From the NCBI GenBank assembly GCA_003213555.1, contig QCMS01000003.1, forward strand, positions 33,152 through 97,151: 64,000 bases of DNA, given 5' to 3'. The notes beneath the pieces are model-generated. The model made no database searches and was not told the DNA's origin. It was given only the letters and a program-made list of their open reading frames with translations. Every line of letters starts with the position of its first letter. The stretch's first letter is position 1. This stretch comes from Pelagibacteraceae bacterium AG-422-I02 (GTDB taxonomy: Bacteria > Pseudomonadota > Alphaproteobacteria > Pelagibacterales > Pelagibacteraceae). This document shows, one piece after another, positions 19,641 through 30,193 of this stretch. Position numbers and translations under genes: made by a program.

Positions 19641-20393
19641 CTATATTAAGCAAATAACAGATATACATCTACCATAATCTTTTTGCTTTAATTTACATGA
19701 TCTTCTGTAACTAAAAAAATTACTTTTTTCTTCAAAAGTATCTTTATTAACCTGATCAACTTTTACGTTTAAATTTAAAAGCTTATTTGTAACAAATTTT
19801 CTTAAATTAAATAATTTTTTTTTCTTATTTTTGTAAGAAAAATAAATTTTATTTTTCCTAGATTTTGCCACAAACCTTTTATAAAATTTTATATCTACTT
19901 CGTAATTTTTCTTCCCTATGCAAGGACCAACAGACGCATAAATTTTATTTTTAGGGTTTAGCTTTTCAATTTTTTTAATAGTTTTTTTTATTATATTTGA
20001 ATAAGCACCTTTCCAACCCGCATGAACACAGCCAATTATTTTATTCTTAATGTCATAAATTATTATAGGAACACAATCAGCTGTTACCACACCTAAAGCA
20101 ACACCTTTCATTTTAGTAATCATAGCATCTGCAATTATTTTTTTTCGGTAATTATTTTTTTTTATTTCAACCACTTTACTACTGTGAGTTTGATGCATTA
20201 GTATTAATTTAGTCTTATCTACAGACATCGTTTTAGACACGAATTCTAAGTTTTTATTAATATTATTTTTTTTATCTTTTGATCCTCTTCCACAATTTAA
20301 ACCTTTATAAATGCCTTTAGAGTAACCATTTTTTCTAGAAAAAAAACAATGTTTAATTTGACGAAGTTTTTTTAATTTTTTTGAATAAAACAT
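19641..20393 (-). CDS. PgeF/YfiH (DUF152) family protein
   Basis: LNCGRGSKD, MHQTHSSKV, GVVTADCVPIIIYD, GCVHAGWKGAYSNI, SVGPCIG. Confidence 0.9.
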   Translation of the reverse strand: MFYSKKLKKLRQIKHCFFSRKNGYSKGIYKGLNCGRGSKDKKNNINKNLEFVSKTMSVDKTKLILMHQTHSSKVVEIKKNNYRKKIIADAMITKMKGVALGVVTADCVPIIIYDIKNKIIGCVHAGWKGAYSNIIKKTIKKIEKLNPKNKIYASVGPCIGKKNYEVDIKFYKRFVAKSRKNKIYFSYKNKKKKLFNLRKFVTNKLLNLNVKVDQVNKDTFEEKSNFFSYRRSCKLKQKDYGRCISVICLI

Positions 20394-21454
20394 TATTTAA
20401 ATCCGGCAAAATTACTTTTACTAAATTTATAGGCTAAAATTACTTTAAATAATTTACCCATGTATCTTGGGCTTATTAGCCTTTTAATTCTCAAGTATAA
20501 GTCTGATTGTTCAGTAAATTTCATTTTTTTTGCTACTATTTCTGCTCTCTCAAAAATACCCATATTTTCTAAAAACTCTTTTTGTGTAATCAAATTTTTT
20601 GTTTTTAAACTATTTTTAGAGAAAAACTCATTAAGAAGATTAAAGTTTACATGTGAAGTGATATCTGCGGATCCTAAATTATTGAGTAAATTATTTTTTC
20701 TATGTTTCATCACAGATTGTAAGGTATTTTGATTGTTTGATTTTAAATAACCATAATCGATTAACAAAATACATCCTTTTAGTTTAGAAATTTTCTTAGC
20801 CACCTTTTTAAGTTCTTGAAAACCAAATTTTGGAAATTCAATAAAATTTAAATTTTTTAATGTTTTATAAGATTTAATGATTTTCGTGTTAGAGGTTGAG
20901 GCTTTTTTGAAAACTTGTTTGATCTTATCATTTTTATCAAGTGTATAATTTTTTTCCAAAAAAGAATTTTTAATCTTCTTAAATTGTTTAATTGGTATTG
21001 CGTCAAAGAATTCATTTCCAAAAAATATTATAGGACCCTTTTTAATTTCATTAAAATTTTTTGTCCATTTTACTTCTTTACTTATTTTTTTCTTTTGAAT
21101 TTTTTTTAGATAATTACTCTTTTCATATAAAAAAAGTTTTTTTATTGAATTAAACTCAGGAAATTTTTTAAATGATTTTAATAAAATTCTTGATAGACTT
21201 CCATCACCAGGTCCAAGTTCTACGATATTGAAATTTTTTGGTTTACCAAATGTTTCCCAGCAGGTTACAATCCAAATCGCAATTATTTCAGAAAATAAAT
21301 TTGAAATTTTAGGTGCAGTAATATAATCACCTTTTTCTCCAAACGGAATTCGCGAAGTATAATAGCCAAACTTTTTATCATAAAGAACATTCATTAGAAA
21401 CTTATCTACTGAAAGAATTTTTGAATTTTTAAAAAATATCCTGTTATTTTTCAT
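20393..21454 (-). CDS. MidA/NDUFAF7-family SAM-dependent methyltransferase
   Basis: FGYYTSRIPFGEKGDYITAPKISNLFSEIIAIW, VELGPGDGSL, NEFFDAIPIKQF. Confidence 0.9.
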   Translation of the reverse strand: MKNNRIFFKNSKILSVDKFLMNVLYDKKFGYYTSRIPFGEKGDYITAPKISNLFSEIIAIWIVTCWETFGKPKNFNIVELGPGDGSLSRILLKSFKKFPEFNSIKKLFLYEKSNYLKKIQKKKISKEVKWTKNFNEIKKGPIIFFGNEFFDAIPIKQFKKIKNSFLEKNYTLDKNDKIKQVFKKASTSNTKIIKSYKTLKNLNFIEFPKFGFQELKKVAKKISKLKGCILLIDYGYLKSNNQNTLQSVMKHRKNNLLNNLGSADITSHVNFNLLNEFFSKNSLKTKNLITQKEFLENMGIFERAEIVAKKMKFTEQSDLYLRIKRLISPRYMGKLFKVILAYKFSKSNFAGFK

Positions 21455-22235
21455 TTTTTTTTAAATTTATTAAAATAAAAATTCCGGTAATAATCATAAA
21501 CAAACTTAAAATACTACCCATACTCAATAAATTAAACAAATAACCTAATTGAACATCTGGCTCTCTAAAAAATTCTGATATTATTCTGAAGACACCATAA
21601 AGAATTAAAAATAAATATGAGCAAGTTCCAATTTTATATTTTTTTTTTAAAACAAAAAAGTTTAATATTAAAAATAAAATTGCACCTTCAAGCACAGCTT
21701 CATATAATTGAGAAGGATGTCTTGGAAGCATATCAACAGTTGGAAAAATTATCCCCCAGGAACCACTAGTAGCTTTTCCAATTAACTCACCATTAATGAA
21801 ATTAGCTACACGCCCAAAAAAAATACCTATCGGAGAAACACATGCTATAATATCTAGCAAAAATAATGTAGAGATGTTTTTTTTTTTAGAAAAAAAATAT
21901 GTTCCAAAAATTACTCCAATCAAAGCTCCATGAAAGGACATTCCTCCCTCCCAAACTTTAATCATATCAAAAGGATTTGCGATATAATATTCCAGGTTAT
22001 AGAAAATTATATATCCAAGTCTACCGCCTATAATTATTGAAATAATCAAATAAGAGATCAAATCATCGAAATAACTTAATTTAAATTTTAGACTTGTGGT
22101 TTTTATAATATGTCTTGCGATTTTTTTTCCGACCCACCATCCTAGAATAATCCCAAAAATATATGCTAATGAATACCATCTGATAACTAATATCCCGAAA
22201 TCTAATAAAACGGGGTCTAAATTATGGGTATACAT
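21444..22235 (-). CDS. lgt: Prolipoprotein diacylglyceryl transferase
   Basis: YSLAYIFGIILGWW, GGMSFHGALIG, GRVANFINGELIG, RHPSQLYEA. Confidence 0.96.
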   Translation of the reverse strand: MYTHNLDPVLLDFGILVIRWYSLAYIFGIILGWWVGKKIARHIIKTTSLKFKLSYFDDLISYLIISIIIGGRLGYIIFYNLEYYIANPFDMIKVWEGGMSFHGALIGVIFGTYFFSKKKNISTLFLLDIIACVSPIGIFFGRVANFINGELIGKATSGSWGIIFPTVDMLPRHPSQLYEAVLEGAILFLILNFFVLKKKYKIGTCSYLFLILYGVFRIISEFFREPDVQLGYLFNLLSMGSILSLFMIITGIFILINLKKNEK

Positions 22236-22286
22236 AATTACTTATATCATATTTGAAATTAAGATTGCCATCAAATAAGATGAGTT

Positions 22287-22532
22287 ATGAATAATTCGGA
22301 AAAAATTTTAAAATCATTATCTAACTTAATTGAAAACGGTTTTTTGTCTTCAAATGATCTTAAAAAAGAAATTTCAACAGACTTAAAATTTAAGAGAGAT
22401 AAATTAATTAGTAAGCTTGAATTAGTCTCTAAGAAAGAATTTGATGTTTTAAAAAAGATTGTTCAAAAACAGGATATAATGTTAAAAAAATTATTGAAAA
22501 AAAAAAATACTAAAAAGGCAAAGAGACCTTAA
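22287..22532 (+). CDS. ubiK: UbiK/BMFP-domain accessory factor
   Basis: 81 aa; KEEFDVLKKIVQKQD-type coiled coil (VSKKEFDVLKKIVQKQDIMLKKL) and neighbour of lgt. Confidence 0.7.
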   Translation: MNNSEKILKSLSNLIENGFLSSNDLKKEISTDLKFKRDKLISKLELVSKKEFDVLKKIVQKQDIMLKKLLKKKNTKKAKRP

Positions 22533-23829
22533 CTTGCAGTCCATTATATTTACTTTTTCCTAATTGAATATTCCCACCATGCGAATTAATAATATCCTCT
22601 ACTATCGCTAAGCCCAAACCAACTCCTGATTGATTCAAACTTCTACTTTTGTCCAGTCTAAAGAAAGGTTTGAAAACATTCTTGTGTTGATCCTCTGGTA
22701 TACCAGGACCATCATCTTCTATAGTAATGAAAACTCTTTTATTTCCTTTTTGAACATCAATATCTACTTTATCTCCATAAGTTAAACCATTTTGAATAAT
22801 ATTTTCAAAAGATCTTTTTAATGCCACAGGCCTACCTGTCATTTCAATCAAGTCATTATTGTTATTAAATGTGATTTTATTATTATTAAAACTACTTTTT
22901 ATTGAATTTATTAAATTATTCAAATTAATCTTAGATGTATTTTCTTGAGACTGGGTTTTTGCGAATTGTAAATAATCATTAAGCATTTTTTCCATCTCTT
23001 TAATGTCTTCGGACATTTTATCCGAGACATCTTTTTGCTTAAGCATTGCTAATTGTAACTTTAGTCTTGTTAATGGTGTTCTTAAATCATGACTTATTCC
23101 TGAAAGCATTTCTGCTCTTTGATTAAGGTGACGATTTATTCTTTTAGCCATACGATCAAATTCAAAAGCTGCTTTTCTGATTTCTTGAGACCCGGAGGCT
23201 CTAAAGTCATTCACATAATCCCCTTTTCCGAATCGCTCAGCCGCCTTTGCTAATTTTACCAAAGGCTTAGTTTGATTTTTTAAAAATATCAAAGCTATAA
23301 TTATTAAGACCAAAGAGGGCAGTGTAGTCCATAAAAGGAATAATCTTACCGATGAAGCTGAAACCATTTCTTTTGGAACTAAAAATTCAATTACATCAGT
23401 CCCTGATTTTATCTTAATTTCTACAGCATTTTTAAATTTTGAAGTATCAAACCAATAATTGTTATTCCCAAAAACAGATTTCAATTCTCTTCGCAATGAT
23501 CTATCCATAGGACTAAATTTCCTTTCTCCGCTATTATTGGGAAATGCCTCTTGATTTATGCCAATCTCAAAATTAAAATTATTTTTATAGCTATCTGTAA
23601 AAAAATCTAAATTTTTTTTATCGTTTTGATATACTTCTTCTATGGCCTTCAACTGGGAAACAAGTGATCTAGTTATATTTTTATTAGCTTTGATCCATAT
23701 ACTGTCATAAAAAACTACAGTTATTATTATTTGTAAAATAATTGTTGGAGCAGCAACAATGATTAATGCCCTATAAAATAGTCTTTTTGGTAATATATAT
23801 TTTATAAATTTATTCAACCCAGAGAACAT
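22510..23829 (-). CDS. EnvZ-like sensor histidine kinase
   Basis: Two TM, HAMP, GISHDLRTPLTRLKLQ H-box, DDGPGIPEDQ, GVGLGLAIV. Confidence 0.93.
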   Translation of the reverse strand: MFSGLNKFIKYILPKRLFYRALIIVAAPTIILQIIITVVFYDSIWIKANKNITRSLVSQLKAIEEVYQNDKKNLDFFTDSYKNNFNFEIGINQEAFPNNSGERKFSPMDRSLRRELKSVFGNNNYWFDTSKFKNAVEIKIKSGTDVIEFLVPKEMVSASSVRLFLLWTTLPSLVLIIIALIFLKNQTKPLVKLAKAAERFGKGDYVNDFRASGSQEIRKAAFEFDRMAKRINRHLNQRAEMLSGISHDLRTPLTRLKLQLAMLKQKDVSDKMSEDIKEMEKMLNDYLQFAKTQSQENTSKINLNNLINSIKSSFNNNKITFNNNNDLIEMTGRPVALKRSFENIIQNGLTYGDKVDIDVQKGNKRVFITIEDDGPGIPEDQHKNVFKPFFRLDKSRSLNQSGVGLGLAIVEDIINSHGGNIQLGKSKYNGLQVKVSLPF

Positions 23830-24487
23830 AACCAGACCCCCTTATCGTTTGTAGGTATTTTGGATTTTTTGGATTTATCTCTATTTTTTGCCTTAATCTA
23901 GTTATCATAACATCAATCGATCTTTCTTGACCAATACCAGAAATTTTTCCAATTTCCTCCCTAGAAAATGTTGTTCCTAAATTACTAAGCATTTCAACTA
24001 AAACTTTTTTTTCTGTGTTATTAATTTTCCTTACTTTATTATTAAGACTCACAGTCATTTTATTTAAATCTATTTCAGCAGATCCAACTATATGTTTAGA
24101 TTTTAAATCTAGCTTGTTATTTTTATTAATTATATTTTTAATTCTTAATAATAATTCTTTTGGTTCAAATGGTTTTCCAATGTAATCATCTGCTCCAATT
24201 TCCAATCCTTTTATCCTATTTTCAACCTCTCCTTTTGCTGTAAGTAGTATTATAGGTACTTTAACTTTGTTTTTAATTTCTTTTGTAAGATCATATCCAT
24301 TCTGCCCTGGCATCATTACATCTAGAATAATTATATCAAATTTCAGGTATTTAAGTCTTTCTTTAGCTTGATCTGCGTTCTCTGCCGTAGAAACAATATA
24401 TTTATTCTCTGATAGATAATCTTTTAATAGATCGCGAATTCTATTATCGTCATCAACAATGAGTATGTGATTTCTATTACTTTCCAT
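23810..24487 (-). CDS. OmpR-family response regulator
   Basis: ILIVDDDNRIRDLL, DIIILDVMMPGQNGYDL, LTAKGE, wHTH C-terminus LQTIRGSGYVL. Confidence 0.95.
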   Translation of the reverse strand: MESNRNHILIVDDDNRIRDLLKDYLSENKYIVSTAENADQAKERLKYLKFDIIILDVMMPGQNGYDLTKEIKNKVKVPIILLTAKGEVENRIKGLEIGADDYIGKPFEPKELLLRIKNIINKNNKLDLKSKHIVGSAEIDLNKMTVSLNNKVRKINNTEKKVLVEMLSNLGTTFSREEIGKISGIGQERSIDVMITRLRQKIEINPKNPKYLQTIRGSGYVLWVE

Positions 24488-24917
24488 TAATTATTTTTTT
24501 TAAAACATCTTTAAACTTTATTACTGAGTCAGAACTTGAATTTTTTAAAGCATTAAATATCCTTTTTTTTTGTGTATTATATACTATCTCAAAAAAAACT
24601 TTTCCTTCTTTATCTAAAAATAAATTTTTCTTTCTTGTATCTGTCTCATCTTGTATTTGTTTAATCATTTTAGATTTTATTAAATCTCGCAAAACTCTAT
24701 TTAAGCTTTGTTTGGTGACTTTTAATTGAAATATTAGTTCGCCTAAATTAATACCTGGATTACGCTCAATTAAATTTAATGCTCTTAGGTGAGCAGGACC
24801 AAAAAACCTCTTTGATAATATTTCTTTTGGATCAGAAAACGTCTCTCTGTAAGCGTAATAAAGAAGCTGAATAAAATCTTTAATTTGCTCATCTTTAAGA
24901 TAAAGTAAATCTTTCAT
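24477..24917 (-). CDS. MarR-family transcriptional regulator
   Basis: 146 aa, NPGINLGELIFQLKVTKQSLNRVLRDLIKSKMIKQIQDETDTRKKNLFL wHTH. Confidence 0.88.
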   Translation of the reverse strand: MKDLLYLKDEQIKDFIQLLYYAYRETFSDPKEILSKRFFGPAHLRALNLIERNPGINLGELIFQLKVTKQSLNRVLRDLIKSKMIKQIQDETDTRKKNLFLDKEGKVFFEIVYNTQKKRIFNALKNSSSDSVIKFKDVLKKIINGK

Positions 24918-24992
24918 AATGGTAAGTTATATTGACTTATCCTGACAATGAATATACTTTTTTATAATTAAAAAATCTATATATTTACAGAA

Positions 24993-25880
24993 ATGGAAAG
25001 CATACCTTACGACAAACGGTCTGGAAAAATTTGGTTTAATGGGAAAACCGTAGAATGGGCAGATGCAAATATTCATATATTAAACCACGGATTACATTAT
25101 GCAAGTTGTGTTTTTGAAGGGGAAAGAGTTTATGATGGTGAAATATTTAAATTAGAAGAACACACCAACAGATTATTTTATTCTGCAAAAAGAATGGGGA
25201 TAACAGTCCCTTATTCTCAAGACGAAATAAACAACGCAAGTAAAAATATAATTAACATTCAAAAAGTGCAGAATGGATATGTAAGACCCCTTATCTGGAG
25301 AGGGAGTGAAATGATGGCCATTTCCGCTCAAAAAAATAAAATACATGTAGCAATTGCAACATGGGAGTGGGGGTCATATTTTGATCCTAAACTTAAACTT
25401 AAAGGAATTAAGCTAAATATTTCAAGCTGGAGAAGACCAGCACCAAATACAATACCATGGGATACCAAAGCTGCAGGATTATATATGATTTGTACATTGT
25501 CAAAACATGAAGCCGAAGCAAAAGGTTACACAGACTCTTTAATGCTTGATCATGAGGGTAACGTTGCTGAAGCAACAGGAGCTAACATTTTTTTTAAAGA
25601 TAAACAAGGCGATTTACATACTCCAATTCCTGACTCTTTTTTAAATGGTATTACAAGAAGAGAAGTTATCAAGATTGCTAAATCAAAAGGTATTAAGGTT
25701 ATTGAGAGAAAAATTAAACCAGATGAAATGAAGGATTTTGAAGGATGTTTCTTAACTGGAACTGCGGCTGAAGTAACACCAGTTTCACAAATTTCTGATT
25801 ACGAATTCAAAGTTTGTAAAACAATTACTGACTTAAATGAATCTTATCAAAATTTAGTAAGGAAAAAATCAGCTGCTTAA
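24993..25880 (+). CDS. ilvE: Branched-chain amino acid aminotransferase
   Basis: HGLHYASCVFEGERVYDG, PLIWRGSE, SLMLDHEGNVAEATGANIF, TGTAAEVTPV. Confidence 0.96.
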   Translation: MESIPYDKRSGKIWFNGKTVEWADANIHILNHGLHYASCVFEGERVYDGEIFKLEEHTNRLFYSAKRMGITVPYSQDEINNASKNIINIQKVQNGYVRPLIWRGSEMMAISAQKNKIHVAIATWEWGSYFDPKLKLKGIKLNISSWRRPAPNTIPWDTKAAGLYMICTLSKHEAEAKGYTDSLMLDHEGNVAEATGANIFFKDKQGDLHTPIPDSFLNGITRREVIKIAKSKGIKVIERKIKPDEMKDFEGCFLTGTAAEVTPVSQISDYEFKVCKTITDLNESYQNLVRKKSAA

Positions 25881-26620
25881 TTTTTTTTTGCTACAATCAA
25901 AACTGACCAAGCTAATTTTTTAAAAATGTTTATTTTGAATAAAAATTGATCAATTTCTTTTAAAATCTTAAAAATAATTGAAGTTTTTGGTGAGTAGTAT
26001 AGAGGAAAAAAAATTAATGTTAAAAATCCATAATATTTTATATTCATATTAGAAAATTGTTTATTAATTAAATTTAAATCTTGGTTATTTAGTGGGTGTT
26101 CATCTTCAGATCTTGAATTTGGAGTTAGTTTTCTATAAAAATTGATTAAAGGATTTGTGCCTAATGGTTCTATAAACACAAACTGTCCACCCGGTTTTAA
26201 AATTCTATAAATTTCATTTATACATAACTGCATGTTTAAATGATGCAGAATACCTGTTCCGTAAACAATATCAAAAGTCTCATTTTTAAATCTTGTATTT
26301 TCGCAGTCATCAACTGATAACTCTATATTTAAATCTTCTTCAGCAACTAGTTTTTTAGCTTTTTCAATAGATACTTCAGAAATATCTATACCAGATATTT
26401 TTTTTGGATTAAATTTATAAACTTTCTTTAATGAATGACCGATGCCACATCCATAATCTAGAATTGTTAAATCTTTTGTGTTATTTTTTAAAAAATTTAG
26501 AAAATCTTCGCCAGAATTATAAATTGCTTTATAAAAAACATTTTCAAATCTTCCTTTAGAGCTAGATTGTAGTTTATTATGAAAATCTCTTTCTCTGATA
26601 TTTTTTTCTGTGAGAGACAT
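25877..26620 (-). CDS. Class I SAM-dependent methyltransferase
   Basis: ILDYGCGIGHSL, ISGIDISEVSIEKAK, GTGILHHL, LKPGGQFVFIEPLG. Confidence 0.88.
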   Translation of the reverse strand: MSLTEKNIRERDFHNKLQSSSKGRFENVFYKAIYNSGEDFLNFLKNNTKDLTILDYGCGIGHSLKKVYKFNPKKISGIDISEVSIEKAKKLVAEEDLNIELSVDDCENTRFKNETFDIVYGTGILHHLNMQLCINEIYRILKPGGQFVFIEPLGTNPLINFYRKLTPNSRSEDEHPLNNQDLNLINKQFSNMNIKYYGFLTLIFFPLYYSPKTSIIFKILKEIDQFLFKINIFKKLAWSVLIVAKKN

Positions 26621-27207
26621 TATAAATCTTTAGAGTCTTGATTAATGGCGTGATCTATTCCTTTTCTCACATAATCATAACCAGTATACAAAGTTAAAAA
26701 AGCAGAGAGCCAAAGAAGAATAATTCCTATTGTTTGAGCGTTATAATCTTGAAAATTAATTATTTTATTTCCGCTTTCACCGGTCAAGAGTATGGCAATC
26801 GAGACCATTTGAATAAAAGTTTTTAGTTTGGATAAACTTGTGACCTGCATAGCAATTTGTCCTTTTGCTAAAAACTCTCTTAAACCTGATACTAAAATTT
26901 CTCTTGTAAGAATTATAATTGCAGCAATAACCTCGTAATTCTTTATTGTCCCATTCATAACAAGCAAAATAAGAGCAGCAGACACAAGGATCTTATCTGC
27001 TATAGGATCTAGAAGTTCTCCTAGTTTGGACTCTTCTTTAAACACTCTAGCTAAAAGTCCATCAAGATAATCAGTAAAACTTGCTAAAGCGAAAAGAAAA
27101 AAAGGTATTAAATCACCAAAAAAACCTGGTATAAAAAAAGTTAAAACAAAGATAGGCACAATAATTATGCGACCTATTGTAAGAATATTTGGTATTTTTA
27201 ACTTCAT
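26620..27207 (-). CDS. pgsA: CDP-diacylglycerol-glycerol-3-phosphate 3-phosphatidyltransferase
   Basis: NILTIGRIIIVP and CDP-alcohol motif DYLDGLLARVFKEESKLGELLDPIADK. Confidence 0.95.
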   Translation of the reverse strand: MKLKIPNILTIGRIIIVPIFVLTFFIPGFFGDLIPFFLFALASFTDYLDGLLARVFKEESKLGELLDPIADKILVSAALILLVMNGTIKNYEVIAAIIILTREILVSGLREFLAKGQIAMQVTSLSKLKTFIQMVSIAILLTGESGNKIINFQDYNAQTIGIILLWLSAFLTLYTGYDYVRKGIDHAINQDSKDL

Positions 27208-27210
27208 AAT

Positions 27211-29049
27211 TTATTCGTGAAAATAATTATATATTTTATTTGCAATACTGTCTTCTATTCCTTCGATGGCTTTTAAATCCTCAAGACTTGCTGATTCAAC
27301 CGCTCTTGCAGAACCAAAATGGTTTAACAAAGCTCTCTTTCTTTGTTTACCAATGCCCTCTATCTGATCTAAAAGAGACTTACTCAAATTTTTCTTTCTC
27401 TTTGCTCTGTGAGCACTAATTGCAAATCTATGTGCTTCATCTCTCAGCCTTTGAATAAAGAATAAAAGCGGATCATTTTTACTTAAAATGAATTCTTTAT
27501 TTTTGTAATAAATTTTTTCCTCACCAGCGTTCCTTTTTTTACCTTTTGCCACTGCTAATATTGGTAAGTCGTGTAAACCAAGTTCATTTAAAACTTCTCT
27601 GCTAACAGAATACTGTCCTTTACCTCCATCAATCAAAATTAAATCTGGAAGCGATAAAGATCCTGATTTCTCTTTCACTGCTTTAGAAAATCTTCTAAAC
27701 AAAACCTCTTTCATCATTCCATAATCATCATTTTTTACTTTCTCATCTTTTATATTGAATTTTCTGTATCTTTTTTTTACAAAACCCTCGTTGCTAAAGC
27801 ATATTAGAGCTCCAACAGAATTAGTTCCTTGAATGTGACTGTTATCGTAAACTTCTATGAGATCTATACTGCTGTTAAGTTGAAATTTAGTGGCGAGTGT
27901 CTCAATTAAATTATTATTTGTATCAGACTGGATGAGTTTTTGTTTTAAAGCTTGTTTTGCGTTCTTTTCTGCAAGTTTTGATATGGATAATTCATTTTTC
28001 GATTTAGCTGTTTTTATTATTATTTGCTTATTTTCTTTTGTAGAGAATGTTTTTTCAAGAAGTTTTTTTTCATTTGCTTCTATATTTGTAAGGATTATCT
28101 CTGGAATAGTTTTATTTTCATAAAATTGAGGTAAAAAAGATGAAAGAATTTCTTCAACCGTATCATCCGTGTCATGTTTTGGGTAAAATGCCTGATTACC
28201 CCAATTTTGTTTAGATCTAAAAAAGAAAACTTGAATACAAGTTTTTCCAGTTTCTTTATAAATACTTATAACATCTGCTTCATTTAAATTTGTTTGGTTT
28301 ATTTTTTGTGAGGTTTGTATTTGAGTTAAGGCTTTAATTCTATCTCGTGCGATAGCTGCTTTCTCGTAATCAAGTTCTTTACTGGCTTTTTCCATCTCTT
28401 TAGATAAGTTTTTTTGAATCCTTCTTGATTTACCTGAAATAAAATCAATCGCATCATTGACAGTAGACAAATAGTCCTTTTCATCAATATGGCCAACACA
28501 AGGACCAGAGCATCTTTTAATTTGATAAAGAATACATGGTCGGTCTCTATTTTTGAAAACTGTATCATCACAAACCCTTAATTGAAAAATCTTTTGAAGA
28601 ATTTTAATTGTCCAATTAGCTGAGCCTATTGATGCAAATGGACCAAAATAATATCCTGTTTTTGATTTTTTTCCTCTTAACTTAGTTAGCTGAGGCCATT
28701 TATCTTTATTACCAATATATATGTATGGAAAAGATTTATCATCTCTTAGTAAAATATTGTAGCGAGGTTTATGTTTTTTAATTAAGTTTGCTTCGAGCAA
28801 TAAAGCTTCACTTTCATTACTTGTAGTAGTTGTTTCCAGATTATGTGTAAGAGATAACATTCTTTCAGTTCTTATAGGCAGGTTTGAGTCTGTAACATAA
28901 CTCTTTAACCTGTTTGGGATATTTTTTGCTTTACCAATATAAAGAATTTCACCTGTTGAGCTTAACATTTTATATACCCCAGGATTTTTTGGAATTAATG
29001 GTATTTTATCTTTAATTACTTTTTTTCCTAGTTCTAAACTATTAATCAT
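27211..29049 (-). CDS. uvrC: Excinuclease ABC subunit C
   Basis: [64 protein letters not shown], HhH. Confidence 0.97.
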   Translation of the reverse strand: MINSLELGKKVIKDKIPLIPKNPGVYKMLSSTGEILYIGKAKNIPNRLKSYVTDSNLPIRTERMLSLTHNLETTTTSNESEALLLEANLIKKHKPRYNILLRDDKSFPYIYIGNKDKWPQLTKLRGKKSKTGYYFGPFASIGSANWTIKILQKIFQLRVCDDTVFKNRDRPCILYQIKRCSGPCVGHIDEKDYLSTVNDAIDFISGKSRRIQKNLSKEMEKASKELDYEKAAIARDRIKALTQIQTSQKINQTNLNEADVISIYKETGKTCIQVFFFRSKQNWGNQAFYPKHDTDDTVEEILSSFLPQFYENKTIPEIILTNIEANEKKLLEKTFSTKENKQIIIKTAKSKNELSISKLAEKNAKQALKQKLIQSDTNNNLIETLATKFQLNSSIDLIEVYDNSHIQGTNSVGALICFSNEGFVKKRYRKFNIKDEKVKNDDYGMMKEVLFRRFSKAVKEKSGSLSLPDLILIDGGKGQYSVSREVLNELGLHDLPILAVAKGKKRNAGEEKIYYKNKEFILSKNDPLLFFIQRLRDEAHRFAISAHRAKRKKNLSKSLLDQIEGIGKQRKRALLNHFGSARAVESASLEDLKAIEGIEDSIANKIYNYFHE

Positions 29050-29441
29050 ATTTTAGTCTTTGATACTGCGATACCAACAGATTTGGTTTTTTTTAAGATA
29101 TCTAGCTTTTCTAATTTTAAACTTATTTTTTTTACAAGTTTGTTTTTAAAAATAATATTAAAAATATTTTCTGCTAAATCCTCAAGTAATTCGTGGTGTG
29201 TTGAATTTGCGAGTTTTTCAATTTTTATTACAACCTCTTCATAATTTAAAATTGAATTTAGGTCTTTACTATTTGGAGACACATAAGGATCTGTCAAAAT
29301 TTCAATATTAAATTTTACTCTTTGCTTCTTTTTTTTCTCAAAGTTATGTATTCCAACTAAAATCTTCAAAGTAAGATCTTTGATGATTACTTTTCTTTTG
29401 TATTTAAATTTTTCTCTTTTTTTAAATTTTATTATTTTCAT
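29046..29441 (-). CDS. folB: Dihydroneopterin aldolase-like protein
   Basis: [50 protein letters not shown]. Confidence 0.85.
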   Translation of the reverse strand: MKIIKFKKREKFKYKRKVIIKDLTLKILVGIHNFEKKKKQRVKFNIEILTDPYVSPNSKDLNSILNYEEVVIKIEKLANSTHHELLEDLAENIFNIIFKNKLVKKISLKLEKLDILKKTKSVGIAVSKTKI

Positions 29442-30193
29442 TCTTTTGTATTAATTATATCAGGTGTTTGCCATGCCAGTCTTTGCCCACCATCAATATT
29501 AATTATTTCTCCAGTTATGCTTTTACTTTCAATAAGAAATTTTACACCATTACAGATATTTTCTAAATCTACTTTTTTTCTTAATATTATTGACTTCCAC
29601 TGTTTCTTAAAATGTTTCTCAGATTGTCTTTTATTTTTTAAAGTAGGACCAGGTGAGATACCATTCACTCTAATATTGGGAGCTAGTTTCATAGCTGAGG
29701 TTTTTGTTAAAACCGCTAAGGAAGATTTACTTAAAGTATATGAGAAAAAAAAGGGGGTTAATTTTTCAACTCTTTGATCAATAATATTGATAATGCATCC
29801 CTCTTTATCTCTTACAAACTTATGAAAGTTTTTAGTTAAAATTGCAGGCGCTTTTAAATTAATATTAATATGTTTAGTGAAAGATTTTTCAGAGAAATTT
29901 TCAAGATTATCGTTTTCAAAAACAGAGGCATTATTAATCAAACAATCTAAACCTTTCATCTTCGTATACGCATTCTTAATCAAACTATTAGTTTGCTTAA
30001 AGTTATTTAAATCTGCCTTTAATAAATAAGTTTCGGCGCCAAGTTTCTCTAGTTCTTTTTTTAATTTTAAGGCACTACTTTTAGAACGATTGAAATGAAC
30101 AACAATTTTTGTATCAAAACTTACTAGGTTTTTTGCGATAGCAGCGCCTATTCTTGTAGCTCCACCGGTTATAATTATTTTTTTGGCTTCCAT
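29438..30193 (-). CDS. SDR oxidoreductase, pteridine reductase/FolM-like
   Basis: [16 protein letters not shown] (TGxxxRxG), [23 protein letters not shown]; adjacent to folB. Confidence 0.82.
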   Translation of the reverse strand: MEAKKIIITGGATRIGAAIAKNLVSFDTKIVVHFNRSKSSALKLKKELEKLGAETYLLKADLNNFKQTNSLIKNAYTKMKGLDCLINNASVFENDNLENFSEKSFTKHININLKAPAILTKNFHKFVRDKEGCIINIIDQRVEKLTPFFFSYTLSKSSLAVLTKTSAMKLAPNIRVNGISPGPTLKNKRQSEKHFKKQWKSIILRKKVDLENICNGVKFLIESKSITGEIINIDGGQRLAWQTPDIINTKE

